Under the pieces are notes generated by a model. That model made no database searches and had not been told where the DNA came from. It was given only the letters and a program-made list of their open reading frames with translations. The translations under genes were made by a program, and so were the position numbers. A stretch of DNA of 64,000 nt from Pycnococcus provasolii (taxonomy: Eukaryota > Chlorophyta > Pseudoscourfieldiophyceae > Pseudoscourfieldiales), in NCBI GenBank assembly GCA_049487715.1, contig CP150557.1:1-64000 (forward strand). The letters are read 5' to 3'. Positions 49,908 through 59,319 of this stretch are shown in pieces. Position 1 is the stretch's first letter; the number at the start of each line of letters is the position of its first letter.

Positions 49908-50780
49908 TCAAGACAGAAATAAACGCTGCACGCGCGCGACACCCGCGCGACACGACGGGCAGCGCGCATCCCGACTCATCGCGCGCATCGCGCAGCTGTT
50001 GCACGCTAGAGCGTGACCGCACGGAATGAGAACAGTCGTCACGCGTTTCGTCAAGCAAATCTTGCACAGTAAGCTTGCATCATCTTCTGGGACGTTCTCT
50101 TCAGCATCCAGCCCGTTCTCCTGCTCGTCGTGTTCGTAGTCACTCTCAACATCGCTCGTCTCATCAGCCGCAGCCACAGAAGTCACAGCTGATGTTGGAA
50201 GCGCGTGTGACATGACCGACGGGTCGAAGAGGCCGTCCTGCCAGAACCTGACATGGTTCAGCAGTGCATCCGTGGCAAGGTGCCACGCTTCGTTTTCGAG
50301 TCCCAACGCATTCAAATATGCGCGCATGGCGTGAATGCTCGTGACAACACTCTGCGAGCTGACGACCGCGACGCTTTCACGCGTTGACATGAGCGCGAGT
50401 CGGTGAAGCGGTGCGAGCGTGACGTTGCTCGTTCGGTTGTACTCTTCGTCGAGTGCTAGTGGTAGAGTTGCGAGTTCCACGAGTTCGATGATGAGTTTCG
50501 CGAGTACGCCCATCGCCGCCGCCTCAGAGCCGCGCAGTGCCGTCGCGCGTCGTTCGACCATGCCGTTGAGTCGTGCGACCCATACCGTCTTCGAGTGGTG
50601 CGACGAGCTTGATACCCATTCGACGTCCAGCACGTCCGTGGGTACGGACTCGAAGAGTTCCATGAGCAGAATGCCCGCGCGTCCGACGAACATGTTAAGC
50701 AGGACGTGTGGTTCTGTGCGTCCTCGTGAGTTGCGACGCTCAACGACGTGCTGGTACGACGCCGCGGAGTGAGCCATCAT
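49908..50780 (-). CDS. RING-finger (C3HC4) protein
   Basis: 290 residues from the Met pair at 50780. The last ~50 residues form a C3HC4 RING: CKICLTKRVTTVLIPCGHAL, then CNSCAMRAMSRDARCPSCRA, with CxxC, CxH, CxxC and CxxC spacing; the order and the short 'VLIPCGHALACNSC' form are those of IAP/SBP-type RINGs that act as E3 ubiquitin ligases. The preceding ~230 residues look globular and amphipathic (ILLMELFESVPTDVL; LVELATLPLALDEEYN) without a recognised domain, and an acidic linker (EDDAS, ESDYEHDEQENG) precedes the RING. Substrate unknown. Confidence 0.88.
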   Translation of the reverse strand: MMAHSAASYQHVVERRNSRGRTEPHVLLNMFVGRAGILLMELFESVPTDVLDVEWVSSSSHHSKTVWVARLNGMVERRATALRGSEAAAMGVLAKLIIELVELATLPLALDEEYNRTSNVTLAPLHRLALMSTRESVAVVSSQSVVTSIHAMRAYLNALGLENEAWHLATDALLNHVRFWQDGLFDPSVMSHALPTSAVTSVAAADETSDVESDYEHDEQENGLDAEENVPEDDASLLCKICLTKRVTTVLIPCGHALACNSCAMRAMSRDARCPSCRAGVARVQRLFLS

Positions 50781-51049
50781 GGCAGTGCACAGTGTCGATA
50801 TATGAAAGTAAGATAATAAGACGCTAAATAAAGAAGTCAACAAGTCTTTCTTTAGTTAGCCAAGGTCGCCATCGTAGACAAAAGAGACTACAACCGGTGC
50901 TGCGCTTTCTTCTATCAGCATGCATGGTTGGTGGTGACATGAGCGCGAGTCGTCTTGGAATTTCTTTCTCCCGCTTTTCTCTCAGCCTCGAACAGGGAAA
51001 GAGAAAGGAGAAGGGAAGGTGGTCCGTCCCAGAGAATCCCAGAGAAGCC

Positions 51050-51080
51050 CAATCCTAACCCTAACCCTAACCCTAACCAA
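51050..51080. repeat. Short interstitial telomeric repeat
   Basis: About four CCCTAA units (CCTAACCCTAACCCTAACC) in the chromosome-end orientation, some 51 kb from the telomere, in the spacer between the RING gene and the broken secreted-protein gene. Confidence 0.9.
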
Positions 51081-51364
51081 TCCCTCCCTCGACTCGACTC
51101 GGGGGCTTCTTTCCCGATTCCAACTCCCTCTCACCGTCCTCACATCACAACTGTGGAGGAGAGAGACCCCTGAAAAATCGGTTACGCGGCTTAAGTTGTC
51201 ACAAAAAAACCCGACGGTGAAGTGATGAATTTTGCCCGATCCTAACCGTCTCTTATCCTTATGCATGCTTTGCTCAAATAGTCAAATTCCTCCTACACTG
51301 ATGCGCACCTGTGGTGCTTTTGCTGCTCGCCAACGCCGGTAATCATTCTTTCATTCTTGACGTG

Positions 51365-51899
51365 ATGATGATGACGACGTCGCCAGCGTCGTTTATCGGT
51401 GCTCGCACGACGATGTTGCTTTGTGTCGCGTTGCTCCTGCTTGTTCTACACCACGATGATGCGGCGGTGCTTGCCATACATTGAAGAAGCTTCGTGCTGC
51501 TTACGTCACCAACGAGTGCACTGGCTCGAAGAAGGCGTGCAAACGCAAGGCTCGCAAGGTTATCCCCAAACGCTTCGTTTGCGTTCCCCGAAAGCTTCGT
51601 CAGCTGGCGTCGTCCATTACGTCCAAGGAGGAAGCACAGCCTACTTTTCTTGACTTCCCTCACCCATGTTGGCAAGGGTTTGGGGGGTTTCAAGGGTGTT
51701 GTGAAGGGTACAGTCGTGAAATTGATGATGGTTCACCCCCACTACGTAGTGAGCGGTGTTTACCCTCCCAATCTTGCAGCTGGTTTGGGGAGGATTGAAT
51801 ACATGTCGACAACGGACAACCCAACGGATGATTACAAGCTCAGCTACCACAACTCACCTAAGTCGCCTTTTTTTTTGCGTGCGTTGCTAATAAGTTCAT
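51365..51899 (+). pseudogene. Secreted-protein gene, frame-broken
   Basis: A Met cluster at 51365 opens MMMTTSPASFIGARTTMLLC with a strong hydrophobic signal core, then stops at 51482. Directly after, a second frame reads LKKLRAAYVTNECTGSKKAC and continues KRKARKVIPKRFVCVPRKL, and from about 51660 the original frame looks coding again: THVGKGLGGFKGVVKGTVVK, VSGVYPPNLAAGLGRIEYMS. The pieces read like one small, basic, Cys-containing secreted protein with two compensating frame breaks. Mutational decay, assembly indels, or short introns could explain it. I do not recognise a family. Confidence 0.4.
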
Positions 51900-52240
51900 A
51901 ATAATCTAATAAGCTGAGATCCCTCATGAATTCAGTAATGAAGTTGCACTTTAGTTTGTCCAACGGTCGACACGCCCTTCACTTTCACCATTCACCCCAT
52001 CGTCCAGGGCGGAGAAAACATAGGGCTAGGGTTAGAATTCTTCGGGGAGGGAGGGAGGGCACATGAAGTCCTCCCGTAGGGTACACAATCCCCGAAAACA
52101 AAACAGCCCAACCCCCCAGACTGCCAGAGCTCTCCCCGGGGAAGCAAAGCAGGCCTGGGGAAGAGAAGAAATGAAGAATGCGGGAAGAAACAGGAAAAAA
52201 AAGCCCTCTCTCACCTGCTGTTTCTTTCCGCGAACGAACC

Positions 52241-53713
52241 ATGGCGCCTGCTTCGGCATTAACGGCGAAGCACCTTGACCTCTCGGGTGAGCATGAGCAT
52301 GAGTCTGGGCATGAGTATGTGGTGCCTGTGGCTCCTGTGGTGGCTGCGCCTGGGGCTCCTGTGGTGTCCCCTGTGGTGGTTGATGCAGTGGGTCTTGTTC
52401 CTTGTAGTACCCAGGAAGCCACGAAAGGACCTAGTCTTCAGCGGGCGTGCGGCTCGGTGGCGGGTGCTGCCCCGGTTCCTGCTCATGCACTCGGCCACGG
52501 TGGTGGGGGTGGGGGTGATTGTTGTGGAAAAGAGGCGCCGAGTGTTCCATGTGCTGCGTTGTGCTGCGGAGAAAGGGACTCCTCCTCTCGTCTGGTGCGT
52601 GATGGGGCTCTACCGCAGGCAACACAACGACCTCACGCTTCAGCGAACCCCGTCAGCATACACACGCCAAAACTAGCGGTAGGCGGTCCTCCGTGGAACT
52701 CCGTGGACGAACTACCCTTACCACCAGCAGCAAAGCACGACCAGCACCAAACTAATCTGCAAAACGGAACAAAACCCACGCAAAGTGGTGCGCCTGCCTC
52801 GGAACCACTCCAATTCAAACGCGATACGAACGAAGCTCATGACAACGACAAAGCCGCTGCTCTTCGAACGCAAGAAAATACAAACGCAAACGCTGCGACA
52901 ACAACTGCACCAACAACGAGCGCGCGCATGCCGCGCTCGCCTTGGTTCGACGAAATCGCAAAGGCGCTCAACGATACCGCGCAGGCGGCGTCGCAAGCAA
53001 TGAGAGAAAGGTGCAACGACGATAGTACAAAAATACTGCTTCAGAAAATACTTGACAAACATGTCGACTTACCCAAACTCCTCGACAAGCTGCACACGGG
53101 CAAATACGACACGCTCGACGCTGTGGCGAAGGATGTCAGGACAAGGTGTGCCAACCTTATGAGGCACGCGGCAGAACTCGTCGCGGAGGATGTTGAGAAG
53201 AACGGAGGGAACGAAGACTACACTCGCGCACCCGTGCCACACCCACTGTCTGCCGCGGCGGACTGTGCGCTCGACGTTGTGAACGAAAAGGTGCTTCTCG
53301 TGCTGCCTGCGCTAGTCGGCGCACCTGCGGCGAGCAAACGCTCGTACGACGCGCCGTGGATACTGCACGCAAATCGGCGTGGCGGAAATGCCAACGTGGC
53401 AACAACAACCCCAGCAAAACCGCCGCCGCCAGCACAGCCGAGCCCGGCACGGAAGAAGTTGAAGCCGAGTCCTGCGGCACGGAAGAAGCAAAAGGAGAAG
53501 CCGACGACACAGCGAAGCCTGGCACCCAAAAAAGTGCCGTTCAAAGGTGCTCGTGGCGCGCTTCCAAAGCCGTCGTTGTCTCCCACGACGCGACATCTCG
53601 CGCCGTCTCCCACTCGACATCTTGCACCGTCGCCCACGGGGAAACAGCTTGCGCCGTCACCTACATTTGGCGCCCCGATTGTAAAGCTTAAGATGAAGAG
53701 AAAGAGGAAATGA
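52241..53713 (+). CDS. Basic, disordered nuclear-type protein with bromodomain-like helices
   Basis: 490 residues from the Met at 52241. The N-terminal third is Val/Pro/Ala/Gly-rich and low in conservation. A helical region around residues 228-315 (PWFDEIAKALNDTAQAASQA; KILLQKILDKHVDLPKLLDKL; GKYDTLDAVAKDVRTRCANL) faintly resembles a bromodomain, where LxxIxxKLxxGxYxxxxxFxxDVxxxxxN is typical, but the acetyl-lysine pocket is not clear. The C-terminal ~120 residues are Lys/Pro/Ala-rich with repeated TTRHLAPSP-type units and end KLKMKRKRK, a likely nuclear signal. Chromatin function is inference. The 5' third overlaps other open frames, so the N-terminus is uncertain. Confidence 0.6.
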   Translation: MAPASALTAKHLDLSGEHEHESGHEYVVPVAPVVAAPGAPVVSPVVVDAVGLVPCSTQEATKGPSLQRACGSVAGAAPVPAHALGHGGGGGGDCCGKEAPSVPCAALCCGERDSSSRLVRDGALPQATQRPHASANPVSIHTPKLAVGGPPWNSVDELPLPPAAKHDQHQTNLQNGTKPTQSGAPASEPLQFKRDTNEAHDNDKAAALRTQENTNANAATTTAPTTSARMPRSPWFDEIAKALNDTAQAASQAMRERCNDDSTKILLQKILDKHVDLPKLLDKLHTGKYDTLDAVAKDVRTRCANLMRHAAELVAEDVEKNGGNEDYTRAPVPHPLSAAADCALDVVNEKVLLVLPALVGAPAASKRSYDAPWILHANRRGGNANVATTTPAKPPPPAQPSPARKKLKPSPAARKKQKEKPTTQRSLAPKKVPFKGARGALPKPSLSPTTRHLAPSPTRHLAPSPTGKQLAPSPTFGAPIVKLKMKRKRK

Positions 53714-53912
53714 AAAGAAAACATTTGTATTGACTATTTGACTATTTGAGAAACTTGACAAAAACTTAAAAGCGGAAAGAAGCACAACACACAAAGTAAC
53801 ACAGAGTTTTGTTTGCTCGATTCAAATTAAGAATTTTCCCAATCTGTATTTTATTTATTCTATCAATCTCTTATTTCCGTGATCGTGTTTGACTGGTTGT
53901 TGTTTTTCAATT
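53714..53912. other. AT-rich intergenic spacer
   Basis: About 0.2 kb of AT-rich sequence between two convergent stops; it presumably carries both 3' ends. Confidence 0.5.
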
Positions 53913-55658
53913 TCAGGCGTATCCAAGGTCCTCCTTCCACGTCTTCTGCATGTGCGCGAACATGGTCTCAAGCACCTCGTCGCCGTACTTAGCGTCCAGG
54001 TTCGCAGCCTTGGCATCTTCCGCATCAGGCAACCGTGCAGCGAGACTTCGTCGCATCTTGCCCAGCTTCGTCAGCGGCGGTCCGCTCGTCGACTTGCTCG
54101 CAACGTCCAAATTGCAGAATGGGCGCCACATCTCCAGCAATCGAGCTCGACGCGGATGCGACACGTACATGTCCGACACGGCCGCCAGCTCCTCTGCTAG
54201 CTCCTCGATGCTTGGTGGCCCGAGCATCGCCGCTTGGCCAGCAGGCTTGACATTGGCACAGTCTGCCCACGACATCTCGGTCGACTCGACGACCATGGGC
54301 ATTTGCCCGTCGCCAGCTTTTGACACATTCTTGCCAAGGCAGAAGTGGTTCACGGCGGAAGTGGGTGCCTCGAGCGAAATGTCGTACGGCGAGACGATCG
54401 TCGCGAAGACGGGATTCTCGTCAGAGAAGAGATTCTCGATGTTGTTGTGGTTGTCGATGTCCTTGCTGCTGGGAATCGGCTTGAAGATGGGGTGGCTGTG
54501 GTACCAAGCCACCACGCAGAGGCCAAGCTCCTCCATCGCCTCCTTAATCGCCACCTCGGATTCCGGGTCCATCTCGCAGGACGTTCCCGCGTCGCTGATG
54601 GACTTTGCCGGAAATGCTCGCGCGACAATCAGCTCCTTGTTTTCGTCGTCCCACATGCCGCCGAGGTACCCGATCACCTCGTTCGTGCAGCAGTGCGCGT
54701 GCGCATCCATCGTCAGAAGCGCGCGTGGCGAGATGCGCACGGTGTACGGCGCCTTCTTGCCGATGCTTGCGAATGTGCGTGGCCGTGTCAAATCCAGGCT
54801 CTCCGACGTCATGTTCTCGTATCCCTTACGCCCAGCATTCTCGCGCTTCGGTCGATTTTTCGCGTACTCCGTCGGCTCCACAGGTTCCGGTGGAGCTGTC
54901 TGCTTTTCTGGTGCCTTCCGCTTCTTCTCCTTGGTCGGCTTGACTGGAGCGGGAGCGGGGGCGGGGGCGGGAGCAGCGGCGGCGGCGGCGGCGGCGGCAT
55001 CCGACGTTCCCTCACCCGGGTTGGCATCACCGCCGGAAAGCACGCCTGCGAGTCCCTCTGTGAGCTGCGTGTCTGGTTTAAATCCGTACGCCAGAGCTGC
55101 TGCGCTGTTGGGGTCGAGCGGTTTTCCACTGAGCGTGTATCCTTCTCCGCTTTCCGCCACCTTGGCGGGTAGCGGTTTTCCCTGCAGGCACAGTTTGATG
55201 AAGTGTTTTTGCGCGTGGCTTGTGAATGCCTTGCTTTCCCTCGTTTGCATGTGTTCTGCACACTTGTGCCAGTCTCGTCCGTACATGTCGAGCGCCTCGA
55301 GAAACTTCTTTTCTTCCTCTTCTGTCCACGCCCTCGGTTTTTGTCTCATTTGTCCACCAGCATCTTTTCTTTTTTTCCGTCCAGATGCTGTTCTTTCCAC
55401 ACCTTCTTCGTCGACAATCTTAGGGGTAGACTTAGCGGGAGCACGTCGACCAGACGAAGAACCAGCCTTACCCTTCTTTTTCTTCGACTTCTTCCGAGAG
55501 CGACCAGAATAGTCAGAGGAATCCGAATCCGAATCACCAAATCCACCACCATAACCACCACCACCACCACCACCATATGCCGCCGCATACTCGGCATCTT
55601 CCGCCTGCATCGCCGCTATGAGTGCAGCCGTCTCGGGATCCATGTCGGCCGACGCCAT
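53913..55658 (-). CDS. MYSM1: MYSM1-like JAMM/MPN+ deubiquitinase with SANT domain
   Basis: 581 residues. Acidic/Gly-rich N-terminus, basic patch (RKKSKKKKGKAG), then a SANT/Myb domain at about 108-157: AWTEEEEKKFLEALDMYGRD, ending TSHAQKHF as in plant Myb-like proteins. Linker with an Ala run and KEKKRKAP. The MPN domain starts ~residue 310 (TVRISPRALLTMDAHAHCCT). EVIGYLGG gives the upstream Glu, and WYHSHPIFKPIPSSKDIDNH, near residue 387, gives the zinc-binding HxHx7SxxD, so the metalloprotease site is intact. MYSM1 removes ubiquitin from histone H2A and activates transcription. Animal MYSM1 (~830 residues) has a SWIRM domain between SANT and MPN; I see none here. I chose Met 55658 over 55721. 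Confidence 0.9.
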   Translation of the reverse strand: MASADMDPETAALIAAMQAEDAEYAAAYGGGGGGGYGGGFGDSDSDSSDYSGRSRKKSKKKKGKAGSSSGRRAPAKSTPKIVDEEGVERTASGRKKRKDAGGQMRQKPRAWTEEEEKKFLEALDMYGRDWHKCAEHMQTRESKAFTSHAQKHFIKLCLQGKPLPAKVAESGEGYTLSGKPLDPNSAAALAYGFKPDTQLTEGLAGVLSGGDANPGEGTSDAAAAAAAAAPAPAPAPAPVKPTKEKKRKAPEKQTAPPEPVEPTEYAKNRPKRENAGRKGYENMTSESLDLTRPRTFASIGKKAPYTVRISPRALLTMDAHAHCCTNEVIGYLGGMWDDENKELIVARAFPAKSISDAGTSCEMDPESEVAIKEAMEELGLCVVAWYHSHPIFKPIPSSKDIDNHNNIENLFSDENPVFATIVSPYDISLEAPTSAVNHFCLGKNVSKAGDGQMPMVVESTEMSWADCANVKPAGQAAMLGPPSIEELAEELAAVSDMYVSHPRRARLLEMWRPFCNLDVASKSTSGPPLTKLGKMRRSLAARLPDAEDAKAANLDAKYGDEVLETMFAHMQKTWKEDLGYA

Positions 55659-56714
55659 CGCTCTTGATGGGAAAGGGAAAACTATTGATGGGAAACCACC
55701 ACACCCGGGGGGGAAGGACAAGACAGCCGGACCAAACCACCGGACAGAACAGACACAGAACAGCTCTTGTTTCTCAAGGGCGGGAAATCAGGAAACGATC
55801 GATTGATCGGGGAGCAAGAAGCGGGGAACAACAATGCACAAAAGGGAAGGCTGAAAGGGAAAAGATCTCCACCTGGACCTGTCACTTGTCATGGCCCTTG
55901 TTCTTTCTTTCTTCCTTCCTGGGACCCACCTCAGAAAGGGAAAACCCTTTTGTGTTCCACTCCACGACGTAATGGAGCCCCTAAACAAGGTAAAAACCCG
56001 GTATGTTACAGTGTGCAGGTACAGTGAGTAACTTACCCAATTCGCAGGACCAGTCACCTTAGTTGCAGGACGCCTTCCCCTTCCCTTCCCTTGCATCACC
56101 CTTGCCTCCCCCCCTCCCCGGGCTTGCCTCAGGCTGTCAGGGGGGTCTTCTGCACGCCTCGCCTCGGTCCGTTAGCTGCGTTCGTGACTGATTCGCCGTC
56201 ACGCGACATGCTGTGGCGGTGAACGTGGCGTGTGGGTGTGTGTGCACGGCGTTGAGGTGCGCCGTCACTACTCCTACCGTGTGTGTTGTGTAACGACAGA
56301 CGATATTGAAAAGGAGAATGAAGTTACAAAGTAGAAGAGAGAGAGCGAGCTGCAAGCGCGCGATGCGTCGCGCCGCCAGAGATGCCCATGCTGCGCTCTC
56401 CTAGCCACATATTGCTTATCATCACCATTATTCCGTATTTACTCAAGACGTAGTCTGCTCAAGACGTGGTCTGATTGGTCGGGTCTGTCATACAACTTCC
56501 CAGGTCACACGTCACACAACCCCAACCCCAGGCTGAAACCCGTGGAATCCAGGGGGTGAGTTGGGGATCCGCCGCCGCACGGGGACGAACAGGGGATGGA
56601 TTTTTGCCGCGCCCCTCAGGTGCGCCCCTCCCCCCCTCATCACGCGCATCACATCACCGGGAGGCCCTGCGATCACGGCTCTGCTCTGCTCACCGAATAC
56701 GTAAGAATAACAAT
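55659..56714. other. Intergenic region between divergent genes
   Basis: About 1.05 kb between the starts of the MYSM1-like gene and the TPR gene. Contains purine-rich and pyrimidine-rich tracts and a GTACAGTGAGTAA-type splice-like motif near 56020; the short frames on both strands lack domain-like composition. The upstream plus-strand frame from 56475 is open but not protein-like. Probably promoters and 5' UTRs. Confidence 0.5.
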
Positions 56715-58232
56715 ATGGTCAAGCTGGAGGAGGTTGAGCCTGACAACGGTAATGGTGGTAATGGTGGTAATGGTGTCGGTCAATCTGCCACAGGTGTTTT
56801 CACACCCATGGGAACCACCGCAGCACAAGCACTCCCAACTCTCGCGATCGAACCGCGAGGGAAACTGGGACTGCCCACGCCGCCTACTACCAACGCACCC
56901 ATGCAAGACAAGTACGAGTACATAGACGCAATCAAAGCCGTTGGAAACCAGTACTTCAAGGCGGGAGACTTTGACGCCGCGGGACCCACGTACACAGACG
57001 CCGTGCGCGCGGCTCTCGCATTCTACCCAGACGAACAGGGAGGGAAGAACGCCATGCTTGCGGATGAAAAGATCGCGCCCATCATCGCAAAGTGCTACAG
57101 CAACAGCGCAATGGCGGCTCTTAAAGTCAAACAACCGACGCTGGCTCGAGACATGTGCAACTCTGGACTGGAGTGCAGGCCGACGGGAGACGACAAAGTC
57201 AAACTCCTCACGCGGAAAGCGGACGCGCACCTTGCGCTCGACGACGCAGACGACGCCGTCGAGTGCCTCCAAGCGGCGCTCGCCGTGGACCCCAACAACG
57301 TGACGTGCAAGCGAAAACTCTACGATGCTAAGCAAGCGCTCAAGGCGAGCAGAAAGGCGGAGGCGGAGAGAAGCAAGCAGCTGTTTGGGGGAGCGGCGAC
57401 GACGTCCACGCCAGCGCAGGGTGCTGCCGCTGCTTCGGGTGGCGACGACGACGGGTGGTGGTACAAGTCCAAGATAGAGGCGGCGCGTAAGATTCTATTC
57501 GACGACAGGGAAGAACGCAAGGCGTTCCACGCGTTCGTGGACGTGCTCACGGAGGCGATCAAGAAGGGGTGGGACGTGCACGCGCGCGCCGCCTGCGCCG
57601 GAGCCGTCGTGGCTGCCGCACAGGTGGAGCTGAAGCGGCCTAAGACCGAAGACGGCGGTGGCGGCGACGACGAAGCGAGCGAAAATGAGCCTGTGGGTGA
57701 CCACACCAAGGTGATCTTCTACGGGAACCTGTATGCTAAGCTGTCGCATGTGCTCGAGCGTAGGAGCGTGGCGCTCGCATCGGGAACTGCCATAGACAAG
57801 GACGTCCCGTCTTACGAGGTGCATCGCCTCATGGGACGCAGCTACTTTGCGCGAGGAGAGCTGGAGGAGTGCTCGCTTCACTACGGGGAGTTCCTCGCGC
57901 AGGCACCGCGCGTTCCAACACGCGACGAGGCGGCAGCCGGAGCTGGGGCGTCCTCCTCCAGCCCGGCGGCGCATGCGGCACGACGCTCGGGTGCCCAGGC
58001 GCGCGAGCAGATTGCTGATGTGCACATGCAGCTCGCGTTCTGCAGCGACAAGCTTCGCGCACCTACCGCGCAGGCGATCGACCATGTCAAGGCAGCGCTT
58101 AGCTACACTTCCGTGCCAGGTCACCAGCGTACGTGCCACGAGAACTTAGGAAGGCTTCTTCGCATCGTCGGCGCTACGGAGGAGGCGGAGGAGCACGAGG
58201 CGGAAGCGGCGTCCATCAAAGTAACTAGTTAG
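56715..58232 (+). CDS. TPR protein, co-chaperone-like
   Basis: 505 residues from the Met at 56715. After a Gly/Asn-rich start, a TPR block at about 70-220 reads YIDAIKAVGNQYFKAGDFDA (first TPR helix, as in FKBP/CYP40/UNC45 co-chaperones), KCYSNSAMAALKVKQPTLAR and KADAHLALDDADDAVECLQA, ALAVDPNNVTCKRKL. These carboxylate-clamp-type TPRs bind the EEVD tails of Hsp70/Hsp90; clamp residues K, N and K/R appear plausible, but I did not align them. The C-terminal 280 residues contain a second helical array (HRLMGRSYFARGELEECSLH; IDHVKAALSYTSVPGHQRTC) interrupted by an acidic KTEDGGGGDDEASENE loop. No isomerase domain. Confidence 0.85.
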   Translation: MVKLEEVEPDNGNGGNGGNGVGQSATGVFTPMGTTAAQALPTLAIEPRGKLGLPTPPTTNAPMQDKYEYIDAIKAVGNQYFKAGDFDAAGPTYTDAVRAALAFYPDEQGGKNAMLADEKIAPIIAKCYSNSAMAALKVKQPTLARDMCNSGLECRPTGDDKVKLLTRKADAHLALDDADDAVECLQAALAVDPNNVTCKRKLYDAKQALKASRKAEAERSKQLFGGAATTSTPAQGAAAASGGDDDGWWYKSKIEAARKILFDDREERKAFHAFVDVLTEAIKKGWDVHARAACAGAVVAAAQVELKRPKTEDGGGGDDEASENEPVGDHTKVIFYGNLYAKLSHVLERRSVALASGTAIDKDVPSYEVHRLMGRSYFARGELEECSLHYGEFLAQAPRVPTRDEAAAGAGASSSSPAAHAARRSGAQAREQIADVHMQLAFCSDKLRAPTAQAIDHVKAALSYTSVPGHQRTCHENLGRLLRIVGATEEAEEHEAEAASIKVTS

Positions 58233-58386
58233 CCTCTTTTTTGTCTTCTTGTCTTCTTCTCAACTTTTCAACGAACATGGTCGTTTGCACGTATTTATTT
58301 TTTCTTCTCTTTGGTAGTTTACATGCACTTTACTCGTTGTCGTATGTACGTGGTACTGTACAAGACGCGCTTGGTCGGTCTGGCTC

Positions 58387-58998
58387 TCACACGAGACGCT
58401 CCGCGCGCTCGACGCGCGCGACGAGCTGCGCCTTGGTGAACTTCTGCAGGCCGCCGCGAGGACCGCCCACTGCCTGCTTGAGACCACGCGACTCGATCGC
58501 CTCGCGAAGAGCACGCGCGGACGAGCGCCTCAACGCCATGCGCGCCTCCCAGCGTGCAGCTTCGTAGTCTGCGGATGCCGCGTCGTCGTCGAGGCGCTCG
58601 TCACGCCTCTGTCGGGCGTCCTGCGCGCGTGCAAGCAACGCGACGATGGCACCTTCCACCTGCCTGTTTGTCGGCGCAAACACCGTGCCGTCGACGGACT
58701 GTTCGCGCTCTTCGTCGTCGTCCTGAGAGGAAGCGCGCCACTTCTCTTTCTCTGCGCCGTTGTCCTGTCTTTGACATTCGTTTCTCTGCTTTCGACCCGT
58801 TGTTGGCCACGAGACTCCCGACGCCCATCCCTGCAGCACGCTAACCGTCGCGAGCACGGAAACTCCGCCGACGACCGTGTCGAGGTGCAGGTTGGATACG
58901 CGACACTTAGAAGACGTGCGGGTATCACAAAAGTGTCGTTGTGGTCGCCTCAAGGGACACCTCAAGGGCGCCATGAACCTTATTGCGCCCATGGGCAT
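58387..58998 (-). CDS. Small protein with SAP/HeH-like C-terminus, unknown
   Basis: 203 residues from the Met at 58998; in-frame Mets at 58992 and 58974 are alternatives. N-terminus is basic and Ser/Arg/Cys-containing (PLRCPLRRPQRHF), followed by a hydrophobic VGGVSVLATVSVLQGWASG helix, as in plastid or mitochondrial membrane proteins. The middle is highly charged (DDDEEREQS). The last ~50 residues have amphipathic helices, REAIESRGLKQAVGGPRGGL and QKFTKAQLVARVERAERL, resembling a helix-extended-loop-helix (SAP) fold used to bind nucleic acid; this resemblance is by eye only. The frame stays open to 59148 but the upstream part is Phe-rich and not domain-like. Confidence 0.6.
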   Translation of the reverse strand: MPMGAIRFMAPLRCPLRRPQRHFCDTRTSSKCRVSNLHLDTVVGGVSVLATVSVLQGWASGVSWPTTGRKQRNECQRQDNGAEKEKWRASSQDDDEEREQSVDGTVFAPTNRQVEGAIVALLARAQDARQRRDERLDDDAASADYEAARWEARMALRRSSARALREAIESRGLKQAVGGPRGGLQKFTKAQLVARVERAERLV

Positions 58999-59319
58999 GG
59001 GTTGGGTGGACCAAAAATTGAAATCCAAATTCAGAAATTCTGAACATCTGAAAACCCGAAAAAGAACCTCGAAAAAAAAGAAACCCCGAATAAAAAAACT
59101 CAAACCCCGATTAAAATTCCTCCCCTCTTCTTCTTCTGAGCGGTTCATTCCTCTCCTCGCTCATCAATCCGGTTCCGGTTCGGTTCCGTTCCGTCCGTTG
59201 TAAGTACAGTCCTGAGATTTTCCCAGGGCATTTCTCACCACAGAAATCCCCCGGGCCCGTGTGCAACCACGTCCGGCATCCAATCAAAACATCCCAATCT
59301 GAAGCTCTCCTGTCCAATC

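Noticed and set aside
53950-55512. 520-codon plus-strand frame opposite the MYSM1-like gene
   Set aside because: Antisense to a clear SANT/MPN protein; composition is Ser/Ala-rich and has no domain.
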